The notes below the pieces were generated by a model. It did not search any database. It saw only the letters and a list, made by a program, of their open reading frames with translations, and was not told the DNA's origin. A program made the position numbers and the translations under genes. From Algoriphagus oliviformis (GTDB taxonomy: Bacteria; Bacteroidota; Bacteroidia; Cytophagales; Cyclobacteriaceae), in assembly GCF_017254915.1 (NCBI RefSeq), contig NZ_JAFKCT010000002.1:186001-250000 (forward strand): a stretch of DNA of 64,000 bases, read 5' to 3'. Below, one piece after another: positions 54,709 through 62,018 of the stretch (the first letter of the stretch is position 1; every line of letters begins with the position of its first letter).

Positions 54709-54748
54709 CCCGATTGAAGAAGCAAATTCGCTCACTGGCAACATTCCG

Positions 54749-54769
54749 GATAATCAGAAATCAGAATTA
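54749..54769. repeat. Heptamer trace (AGAAATC type) ending at a stop codon
   Basis: Three 7-bp units, GATAATC, AGAAATC and AGAATTA. The last unit contains the stop codon of the M28 peptidase gene (54767-54769 on the minus strand), so the tract abuts that gene's end. Confidence 0.45.
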
Positions 54770-56866
54770 CCCCTTCAAAATCTTGGTCAGCTTCTCGATC
54801 TTTTTGCTAAGATCCTGGATAGCTTTTGCGTAGCGAGTGTCCCATTCCTCCAGGCGGGAGGTGTTGCGGATGGCGACTTCATACTGTATGCCCGGAAGAA
54901 TCCAGGAAGCATAGCCAGAGAAAGGATCATTGCAGACATAGAGGGACTTGTACCATTCTCCGTAGTACATGCCCTTGGGATCTATCCAGCTTTTCTCCAG
55001 CCCGATCAGCCCGGCGTTGATTTTCTCCAAGGTTTTGGTGTCAAGCGTCTCTTCCGCCAATGCTTCTTCCAAAGCCGTCTTGTAGCGGTCGGAGATGATT
55101 TCCAGTTCCAGGAGCGCTTCATGGGCCTGATCAAAGCCCTGGAAGTTGGGGTCTATGGTTTTCACATTTTTCACCGCCTGCTCAAAATGCCCGGTAAGGT
55201 CGTAGGCATAGCGGGAGACGTCGTAGGGAATCACGGCCGCGTTGGCCTGGCGGATGGCCACCAAGCCAAACAACTGCGCCACAGCCCCGCCCATCTTGAA
55301 GCTCGGGTCGGAAAACTTGGAGTAGAAATGGAAGTTGTCGTAGTTGGAGTGGTAGGCGCTGGTGCCGCCGGAGCCGCCGCTCAGTGAGGGAATGCCCACG
55401 TGCATGTAGAAGGCGATATGGTCTGATCCTCCACCCAGGTTTCCGATTCTTGGCTCTGGGTTTTGCCCTGCCCAAACGTCAAATACCGTCTTGGCAGAGT
55501 CTGGATAGGTCACTTCCTTGGATGCGTCGATGATGAGTTTCTTCAGGGTAGGGGCGGCGGATGCGCCAAAATTCCTGCCTGATACGCCTCCGTCAAAGTT
55601 CATGTAAGAGATGGCTTTGGCACCCAGTTCTTTCTTCAGATGCTCCACCCACTCGGTAGAGCCGATCACGCCTTGCTCCTCGGCATCCCAGTGGCCGATG
55701 AGGATGGATCGGGCAGGCTTTTGGCCGTTTTTGTAGAGCTCGCCGAGTGCCTCAGCAAAGGTCAGCAGCATGGCTGTCCCCGAGTTGGGGTCGGTCGCGC
55801 CAAAGCTCCAGGCGTCGTAGTGGCTGCCCATGATGATCCATTCGTCGGGCGATTCGCTGCCCTCGAAGGTTCCCACCACGTTGTTTGCCCGGATGAAGTC
55901 AGGCTTCTGATCCACCATCACGCGCACTTTCAACTCCGCTCCGCCGGTAATCCGGTAGGTGAAAGGCAGACCGCCCTGCCAAGCCTCCGGTACCTCCGAG
56001 CCGTTCATGCGGCTGAGGATTTCCTTGGCCGCACCATAGCCAATCGGGGTGACGGGAATGGTGTGGAAAGGCACCTCGGCCGGGTCTAGGCGCTTCACCT
56101 TCTTGCTGCCGTCCAATGGAAGTGCCGGTACGTTAGGCGTCAATGGGTCGCCGGTGTAGTCCAGCGTGAGCATGGATCCGCGCTGGATGGTGGTTTCGTT
56201 GAAGAAAGGGCCTTTGGGATATACCTCTCCGCGGGTGAAGCCGGAGTCCTTGGGATCGGTATAGACCACGAGGCCGACCATGCCGTATTGCTCGGCGTAT
56301 TTGGCCTTGTAGCCCCGGAAGTTGCCGCCATACCGTGCGACGGCGATTTTGCCTTTAAGCTCCACGCCCATTTCGGCGAGCTTTTCGAAGTCCTCCCGGG
56401 TGCCGTAGTTCACATAGACCACGTCGGCGGTCACGTCACCGCTGCCGGAGAAAGCATTGAAGCCGAGGTGGAGTCGGGGATCGTTGGAAAAGGGATCTTC
56501 GGCGATTTCGCCTTCCTTCTGCGAAAGGGTCATCGCCACCGGGGAGATGAGCTGCAGCTCGGATTTGCCGGGGTTGTTTGGCAGATAGACGTCGTAGGGC
56601 CAGACTTTCACGTTCATTCCCGCGTCGGACATGATCTTGACCATGTAGTCTTTGACCAGCTCGTTTTCCGGTGTGCCGGCGATGTGGGGATCTTTGGTGA
56701 GCTCCTGCAGGTGGACTTTGAAGCGGCTGTAGTCCACGGCTTTGAGAAAATCCGCCTCGAACTTTTTTTGCCCAGGCAACTGGGAAGGCAAAAAGCCGTC
56801 CTGCTGTGCCAAAGCCCCCAGGGAAAGGAGGGAAGCGGTGGTAAGGGTGAGTAGGTGTTTTTTCAT
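54767..56866 (-). CDS. M28 family metallopeptidase (glutamate carboxypeptidase II-like)
   Basis: A 699-residue exported peptidase with signal peptide (cleavage near ALAQQ), a PA-type domain in the first third, and an M28 catalytic core. Zinc-ligand and catalytic blocks visible are GSHYDAWSFGATDPNSGTAM, GHWDAEEQGVIGSTEW, YMNFDGG and SAYHSNYDNFHF. A TFR-like dimerisation domain forms the C-terminus. The order resembles human PSMA (glutamate carboxypeptidase II). It may cleave acidic or other peptides in the periplasm. ATG 56866 chosen at the signal peptide. It is the last minus-strand gene before a hairpin terminator. Confidence 0.93.
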   Translation of the reverse strand: MKKHLLTLTTASLLSLGALAQQDGFLPSQLPGQKKFEADFLKAVDYSRFKVHLQELTKDPHIAGTPENELVKDYMVKIMSDAGMNVKVWPYDVYLPNNPGKSELQLISPVAMTLSQKEGEIAEDPFSNDPRLHLGFNAFSGSGDVTADVVYVNYGTREDFEKLAEMGVELKGKIAVARYGGNFRGYKAKYAEQYGMVGLVVYTDPKDSGFTRGEVYPKGPFFNETTIQRGSMLTLDYTGDPLTPNVPALPLDGSKKVKRLDPAEVPFHTIPVTPIGYGAAKEILSRMNGSEVPEAWQGGLPFTYRITGGAELKVRVMVDQKPDFIRANNVVGTFEGSESPDEWIIMGSHYDAWSFGATDPNSGTAMLLTFAEALGELYKNGQKPARSILIGHWDAEEQGVIGSTEWVEHLKKELGAKAISYMNFDGGVSGRNFGASAAPTLKKLIIDASKEVTYPDSAKTVFDVWAGQNPEPRIGNLGGGSDHIAFYMHVGIPSLSGGSGGTSAYHSNYDNFHFYSKFSDPSFKMGGAVAQLFGLVAIRQANAAVIPYDVSRYAYDLTGHFEQAVKNVKTIDPNFQGFDQAHEALLELEIISDRYKTALEEALAEETLDTKTLEKINAGLIGLEKSWIDPKGMYYGEWYKSLYVCNDPFSGYASWILPGIQYEVAIRNTSRLEEWDTRYAKAIQDLSKKIEKLTKILKG

Positions 56867-56872
56867 GGAATG

Positions 56873-56904
56873 TTGTAAAGTGGGAAGGTTAGAAAGTGGA
56901 AAAG
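56873..56904. repeat. Octamer repeat tract (TnnnAAAG type)
   Basis: Four 8-bp units in register: TTGTAAAG, TGGGAAGG, TTAGAAAG, TGGAAAAG. It lies just upstream of the M28 gene start and 20 bp from the heptamer tract at 56924. Confidence 0.7.
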
Positions 56905-56923
56905 TGCGCCGCATTTCCAGGTG

Positions 56924-56972
56924 AACATCGAATATCGAATTTCAAATTTCAAATTTCGAATACCAAATAAAA
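56924..56972. repeat. Heptamer repeat tract (AATTTCA type)
   Basis: Seven 7-bp units in exact register: AACATCG, AATATCG, AATTTCA twice, AATTTCG, AATACCA, AATAAAA. It lies between the M28 gene start and the terminator of the amidohydrolase operon, and its last unit runs into that hairpin. Confidence 0.85.
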
Positions 56973-57002
56973 CGGCCACAGAATCGCTTCCATGGCCGTT
57001 TT
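56969..57002 (-). terminator. Intrinsic terminator of the amidohydrolase operon
   Basis: AAAACGGCCA (56969-56978) pairs perfectly with TGGCCGTTTT (56993-57002); on the minus strand it continues TTTTATTTGG. It lies 3 bp after the stop of the last amidohydrolase gene (57006), so the operon ends before the M28 gene. Confidence 0.85.
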
Positions 57003-57005
57003 GGC

Positions 57006-58307
57006 TTAGTTGACTTTCAAGCCAGGGGATCTCTCGAGAAATTCCTGGTAGAGTCGGATATGTCTGTTGGACATGGGGATGCGATAGCCGTCGATGAAGA
57101 CGTGCATGATCTGCGACTTGGTCTCCAGGGGATCTCCGGTGGAGATGACCAGGTTGGCGCGCTTGCCGGCTTCCACGGAGCCATATTGATCGGCGATGCC
57201 AAAGATCTCGGCAGGGTGGATGGTGATGGCTTTGAGCGCTTCCTCCTTGCCCAGTCCGTAGGCCGCTGCGAAAGCGGCATGGAAAGGCAGGTTGCGGACG
57301 TTTTCCTCCTCGTCGGTGCGGAGGGCCACTTTCACGCCGGCTTTGGCCATTTTGCCAGCGTTGGCATAGGCGGCGTCGTAGCGGTCTGACTGGCGGGTAG
57401 GCAGCTCCTGCACCGGGCCGGTGATGACCGGAATGCCCGCTTTGGCGATTTCGTCAGCCACTCTCCAGCCTTCGGCGACTCCCGAGAAGATGACCTTGGC
57501 ATCTTTGCCTTCGACCCACTTGATGGCACTCTGGATGTCGGACGCGGCATCCACCACGATGAGCAGGGGAAGTTCGCCGGAAACAGCCTTGGACAGCTGG
57601 TCCATCTCTGGATAGTACTGGAGCTCGGCTCCTGCGTTTTTCAGCTTCAGGTAGTTCTTGGCGTTGTCCCAGATGTCGTTGGCCTCTTTGAGGGCTTTTT
57701 CGGAGTCTTTCTTGATATCCTCGTCAGACCTGCGGTCAAATCTGCCTCTACGTCCAGAGCTCGGGAAGTTCATCACGATCGCCTTGAATCCTCCATACAT
57801 CTGGTCTGGCGTGTAGCCGTTGAGGTTGATGAGGGCGGCGGTGCCTGGGAAAAGCCCTCCCGTAGGCACGGTGAGCACCGTAGTCACGCCCGATACGCGG
57901 GTGACTCCGATTGCTTCGGCGTTGGGGTTGACCGTGGTGAGGGCCTGCATGTTTGGGGTCACGTTGCCGATCTCGGCATAGTCCACCGTCTCTGCCACGG
58001 AGCTCACCTCCACCAAACCCAAACGGGTACCGCCATCGATCATGCCGGGATAGATATAGAGGCCGGAGCAGTCTATGACTTCGGCATCGCCGGCGCTGAT
58101 GCCGGTGCCCACTTGGGCGATCTTGCCATTTTCCACCAACACGGAGGTATTGCTAAGCGTGCCTTTGGTGACGGTCACCACGGTGGCATTTTGCAGGAGA
58201 AACTTGCCTGTGCGAGGTTTTACAAACTCCCCGTCGATCTGTGCCATGGCAGCCAAGGGAAGCAGGGCTAGCAGGGAGGCGCAAAAGGTTTTTAAAATTC
58301 TGTTCAT
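57006..58307 (-). CDS. Amidohydrolase-fold secreted protein, metal-site histidines lost
   Basis: A 433-residue protein with signal peptide (cleavage near AMAQ) and the imidazolonepropionase-like fold. The place of the HxH metal motif reads GMIDGGTRLG, and later positions that normally carry His read LLIVVDAASDIQSA and VIFSGVAEGWR. An Asp in LRTDEEENVR remains. The C-terminal block GSVEAGKRANLVISTGDPLE is intact. It is therefore probably not a conventional metal hydrolase. It is third in an operon with two related genes, 24 bp after the second. Confidence 0.88.
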   Translation of the reverse strand: MNRILKTFCASLLALLPLAAMAQIDGEFVKPRTGKFLLQNATVVTVTKGTLSNTSVLVENGKIAQVGTGISAGDAEVIDCSGLYIYPGMIDGGTRLGLVEVSSVAETVDYAEIGNVTPNMQALTTVNPNAEAIGVTRVSGVTTVLTVPTGGLFPGTAALINLNGYTPDQMYGGFKAIVMNFPSSGRRGRFDRRSDEDIKKDSEKALKEANDIWDNAKNYLKLKNAGAELQYYPEMDQLSKAVSGELPLLIVVDAASDIQSAIKWVEGKDAKVIFSGVAEGWRVADEIAKAGIPVITGPVQELPTRQSDRYDAAYANAGKMAKAGVKVALRTDEEENVRNLPFHAAFAAAYGLGKEEALKAITIHPAEIFGIADQYGSVEAGKRANLVISTGDPLETKSQIMHVFIDGYRIPMSNRHIRLYQEFLERSPGLKVN

Positions 58308-58331
58308 GATAAGCTTGAATTTTCGGGGTGA

Positions 58332-59723
58332 TTAGTGTGTATGATCCTGCATGAATGTACCCATGAACGCGTGGAAGTACTCTTCCACGCCTTGGAGACA
58401 CTGATGGTCTTCCTCAGCGTGCAGGTAGACGGGCTCGACCATCTCAGTGGCACTTACGAGCTGGCGCTGGTCATCGGAGTCGCTTTTGATGTCGAAATAC
58501 TTCACTCCGTCCACGAAGGTCATTTGCGGCACGGCGTAGGAGGAGAGCGGATGGCCTTCGAAAATGACCAAATCTGCCTGCTTGCCGACCTCGATCGATC
58601 CCACTTTGTCCGCGATGCCCAATTGCTTGGCTGGGTTGATGGTGATCATGGCCAGGGCCTCGTCGTCGCTCAGTCCGCCGTAGCGCTGGGTCTTCGCCGC
58701 CTCATGATACAGGTGACGGATCAGCTCCGCAGAGTCGGAGTTGATAGACGTGATCACGCCGTTTCGCTGGAGGATAGCCGCGTTGAAAGCCGTGGAGTAG
58801 TACACTTCCATTTTGTATGCCCACCAGTCCGCAAAGACGGAAGCACCCATGGTGTATTCGGCGATCTCGGGAGCTACTTTGAAGCCCTCGTTGGTATGCT
58901 GAAAGACCAGTTTGGTGATGCCAAAATCCTTGGCGACGTTGATCAGCATGTAGATCTCGTCGGCACGGTAGGAGTGGCAGTGGATGATGATCTTGCCATC
59001 CAGGATATCGGCCAAAGTCTGGAGACGGTCATTGAATACCGGTGGCGCCAAGGTGTTGCCTTTTTGGCCTTTGGCGGCGTTGTAGGTTTCCCAGCCTTTC
59101 TTATACTGCAGGGCTTCGTTGAATCCGTTTCGCAGGATAGCTTCCACGCCCATACGGGTGCGGGGCTGGATGTTGTTGCCGCGGCCGTGTACACGGGTGG
59201 GGTTTTCTCCCAAAGCAAACTTGATCGTGCGGGGAGCGTCCTGCATGATGATGTCCGCCGGGTCGTCAGATCCCCAGCGATGCTTGAGGGTGGCATTTTG
59301 GCCGCCCACCACGTTGGCGGAGCCGTGCATGGCGTGGGAGATGGTCACCCCGCCGGCAAGGGCGCGATAGAGGCCGATCTCGTAGGGATTGACCATGTCT
59401 TTCATCCGTACCTCGGCCACGATGGGGGCAGAGGCCTCGTTGACCACGTCAAGGGCGACGTGGGAGTGGGCATCGATGATGCCCGGCATGAGGTATTTGC
59501 CGCTGGCATCGACGGTCTCTACACCGGATGGAGCCGAGAGGTTTTTTCCCACCTGCTTGATCAGGCCGTCCTGCACGAGGACATCGGTGTTTTCCAGGTT
59601 GCCTTTGGTCACCGTCAATACGGTGGCGTTTTTTATCAGAAGGTTGCCCTTGGGCGTTTGTGCTTGGGAATAATTCAATCCCATTCCCAACAAAGCAGCA
59701 AGTATAAAATTGAGCTTTTTCAT
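58332..59723 (-). CDS. Amidohydrolase family protein, intact metal site
   Basis: A 463-residue secreted protein (signal peptide ending near YSQAQ). Metal ligands are present: HxH in IIDAHSHVALD, His in IIHCHSYRADEI, His in LVFQHTNEGFK, and Asp in SINSDSAELIRHL. The C-terminal block is GSIEVGKQADLVIFEGHPL. It should be an active imidazolonepropionase-like amidohydrolase; the substrate is unknown. It lies between two related genes that lack these ligands. The gap to the upstream gene is 4 bp, so co-translation is likely. Confidence 0.92.
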   Translation of the reverse strand: MKKLNFILAALLGMGLNYSQAQTPKGNLLIKNATVLTVTKGNLENTDVLVQDGLIKQVGKNLSAPSGVETVDASGKYLMPGIIDAHSHVALDVVNEASAPIVAEVRMKDMVNPYEIGLYRALAGGVTISHAMHGSANVVGGQNATLKHRWGSDDPADIIMQDAPRTIKFALGENPTRVHGRGNNIQPRTRMGVEAILRNGFNEALQYKKGWETYNAAKGQKGNTLAPPVFNDRLQTLADILDGKIIIHCHSYRADEIYMLINVAKDFGITKLVFQHTNEGFKVAPEIAEYTMGASVFADWWAYKMEVYYSTAFNAAILQRNGVITSINSDSAELIRHLYHEAAKTQRYGGLSDDEALAMITINPAKQLGIADKVGSIEVGKQADLVIFEGHPLSSYAVPQMTFVDGVKYFDIKSDSDDQRQLVSATEMVEPVYLHAEEDHQCLQGVEEYFHAFMGTFMQDHTH

Positions 59724-59727
59724 GTTT

Positions 59728-61422
59728 TTAGTGGGTTTGGCTAGGAGTGACGAGAGTGGCCTTCACTGGGAAAGAGCCGAACTGGGCGACGGACATCGTG
59801 CCTTCCATGCTGTTGCCGGAGATCTCTCCGGAGATGCTGACGACGAGCGTGTTGCCTCCCGCATTGACGTCAAATTCGAAGGTGACGGTTTTCCCATCGA
59901 GCGACACATTGCGGATCGGGGTGTTGATCTTGCCACTGCCGGATGGATCGTCGAGGGTGATGGTGCCGGAGTAGTCGGCCCCTTCCTTGGTGAAGGTGAT
60001 TTCACCGCCATTGCTTCCTGCGGGAGTCTCGGCGGTGTATTCCCAGACGCCTTCTATTTTGACGGCTCCGTTTTCGGATTTGCCGTTTTCCTTGGCCGCC
60101 TTTTTCTTCACTTCATAGTCAAAGACGTAGCCGTCAGCCACCACATGCTTGATCTGCGCGGACTCTTTGAAGATGGAGTCGTTGCTGATGACCAGGTTGG
60201 CCATTTTGCCTTTTTCGATGGTCCCTGCCACCCGGCTGATCCCGAGGATTTGTGCGGGGTTGGTAGTCAGGGCTGCCAATGCGGCTTTCTCACTGAGGCC
60301 ATTTTTGACCATGGATTGTACCGCCTTCAGTGCGTCGGATGGCTTGGTGTCCATGGTGGAGAAGGCAAAGGGGATTCCTGCCTTTTCCAACTGTGCGGCC
60401 TGCTTGAGCGCCTTGTCATAGGCTTCTTTTACCCGCTCGTATTGGGCCTTGGTAGCCTCTGTGGCATTTTCCGCCTTGTTGGCTTTGATGGCTTTGTCGT
60501 CTGGGATCTCCAGCTTGACGAGTACTGGGGTGCCGGAGCTTTTGATGAGGTCGATCACCGGCTCGTAGTATTCCAGTCCGGTGAGGATCAGCTTGAAGCC
60601 CAGTTCCTTTTGTAGGGAAATGGCTCTGCGGATCTCCAGATCTGAGGCAGCCGTGAAGATGACGGGAATTTGCTTTTGTACCACGGCAGCCATGGCCGCT
60701 TGGGTAGGGGTGACCTCAGGTCTGCTCACGCCCCCGTTGGAAGCATAGAGTTTGGAATGGTTCAGGGCCAGCGTGGTATTTTGGTACACGTCGCGAAACT
60801 TGGCCATGACGCCTACGGCGGTCGCAGGATACATGCCTCTGGAACCGCGGAAATTGGCGGCCAGGGCGCTGTTTTCCACCAGCACATTGACTGCGCCGGA
60901 GCTTCCCAAGACCATGATGGACGCCTTGCCGGGGATCATGCCCCCGTCGGGAAGAACCTGCGCCATGGTAAAGCCGGCCTTTCTCAGGTCTTCCACTTGG
61001 CTGGCAGAAAGGGAAAACTGGTCGGAAACGGATCTCCAAGGGGTGATCCCGGCGATCTCGTCCGGGGGAGCTGAGGAAACAAAGTCCTTGGGCCTTTCCG
61101 GATCTTTGGGTTTGGTGACTCCGGCCATTCCGGCGCCGTCGATGAAGCCTGGGTAGATAAAGAGCGAATCGCCTGGAATCACCTGCGCTTCCTTGGGAAG
61201 GGAAAGGTTGGCACCTATGCCCAGGATCACGCCATCCCTAAAGAGCACGCTGCCTTTGGTAGCCTGCTGGCCGGGAGACGCAAAAATGGTGGCATTGGTG
61301 ATTGCGAAGGTCTCCGTCACCCTCCGCTTGCCGGTCGGGTCACTCTGTGCCCATCCCGCATGCGAGAGAATTCCAGTCAACAGCAAACCGGCCACTCCTG
61401 CTTTCAGAATTTGTTTTTTCAT
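59728..61422 (-). CDS. Amidohydrolase-fold secreted protein with extra C-terminal beta-domain, metal site lost
   Basis: A 564-residue protein with signal peptide (cleavage near GWAQ). The HxH position reads GFIDGAGMAGV, and the later sites read IFTAASDLEIRRA and LILTGLEYYEP, all without His. The region GTIEKGKMANLVISNDSIF matches the family's C-terminal block. Residues about 460-564 add a beta-sandwich (EYTAETPAGSNGGEITFTKE onward). It is the first gene of a three-gene operon. Two of the three paralogs have lost the metal site in this way. Confidence 0.88.
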   Translation of the reverse strand: MKKQILKAGVAGLLLTGILSHAGWAQSDPTGKRRVTETFAITNATIFASPGQQATKGSVLFRDGVILGIGANLSLPKEAQVIPGDSLFIYPGFIDGAGMAGVTKPKDPERPKDFVSSAPPDEIAGITPWRSVSDQFSLSASQVEDLRKAGFTMAQVLPDGGMIPGKASIMVLGSSGAVNVLVENSALAANFRGSRGMYPATAVGVMAKFRDVYQNTTLALNHSKLYASNGGVSRPEVTPTQAAMAAVVQKQIPVIFTAASDLEIRRAISLQKELGFKLILTGLEYYEPVIDLIKSSGTPVLVKLEIPDDKAIKANKAENATEATKAQYERVKEAYDKALKQAAQLEKAGIPFAFSTMDTKPSDALKAVQSMVKNGLSEKAALAALTTNPAQILGISRVAGTIEKGKMANLVISNDSIFKESAQIKHVVADGYVFDYEVKKKAAKENGKSENGAVKIEGVWEYTAETPAGSNGGEITFTKEGADYSGTITLDDPSGSGKINTPIRNVSLDGKTVTFEFDVNAGGNTLVVSISGEISGNSMEGTMSVAQFGSFPVKATLVTPSQTH

Positions 61423-61532
61423 TCTATTGGTGGTTGTTCTTCATGAAGCAAGCTACTAAAACGCCGTCCATCGAGGCGAGGGATTTATTTTTCCGAAACT
61501 ATTTTTTTGACCAGTGGTAGGTGGCGGATATC

Positions 61533-61554
61533 CAAATGCTTTTTAGTGCATTTG
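61533..61554. other. Inverted repeat in the divergent promoter region
   Basis: CAAATGC (61533-61539) pairs with GCATTTG (61548-61554) around an 8-base loop. It lies between the amidohydrolase operon (minus) and the response regulator gene (plus). A candidate regulator site or hairpin; a TATCTTTA -7-like box occurs at 61623-61630. Neither is certain. Confidence 0.35.
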
Positions 61555-61653
61555 ATTTACAAGTGTAGGCGAAAGGGGCTATTATGAACGGTGGCGTGCG
61601 TTTACATTTTGCACTTTGATGCTATCTTTAAGTCCGCATCACCCGCGCCGATT

Positions 61654-62013
61654 ATGAAAAAAATTCTGATTATCGAAGACGATAAGCTAATTTCCAGTTT
61701 GGTACAGTTCAGATTGAAGAAGGATGGGTATGAAACACACTTGGTCGCGGACGGCAACGAGGGCATACTGGCCATCGATGCGCTAATACCAGATTTGATC
61801 ATTACCGACGTGATGATGCCCTTTCGCAGCGGCATCGAAATCATACACCACGCCAAACAATCCCAACCCGACACGCCGATCATCGTGCTGAGTTCGCTCG
61901 GCGAGGAGGAGCAGGTCGTGCTGGAGGCGTTCAATCTGGGCGTGGCCGACTTTGTGCCCAAGCCATTCAATCCCAACGAACTGGCGATCAGAGTGAAAAG
62001 GATCCTCAAATAA
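61654..62013 (+). CDS. Single-domain response regulator
   Basis: A 119-residue receiver domain without output domain. Phosphoacceptor Asp52 in LIITDVMMPFRSG, acidic pair at Glu9-Asp10, Ser80/Ser81 and Lys103 in FVPKPF complete the active site. It is followed after 5 bp by a HEAT-repeat membrane protein gene and then a glycosyltransferase gene, so it likely controls or senses the state of that system. No histidine kinase is in the window. ATG 61654 chosen at MKKILIIEDD. Confidence 0.95.
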   Translation: MKKILIIEDDKLISSLVQFRLKKDGYETHLVADGNEGILAIDALIPDLIITDVMMPFRSGIEIIHHAKQSQPDTPIIVLSSLGEEEQVVLEAFNLGVADFVPKPFNPNELAIRVKRILK

Positions 62014-62018
62014 CGCGT

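Larger units (their letters stand above)
54283..54766. other. Non-coding gap with several perfect hairpins (REP-like region)
   Basis: No gene is seen in this 484-bp gap. It holds three inverted repeats: GACCCA-TGGGTC at 54330-54344, GATCCC-GGGATC at 54431-54445, and the 10-bp stem ATAGCCCACG-CGTGGGCTAT at 54557-54584. Two heptamer tracts lie at its right side. The CCCACG/CGTGGG palindrome resembles REP-type elements of IS200-like (RAYT) origin, but no transposase gene is present. Confidence 0.5.

Noticed and set aside
58335..60615. Long plus-strand ORFs across the amidohydrolase genes
   Set aside because: Both are antisense to clear amidohydrolase-fold genes with signal peptides on the other strand.
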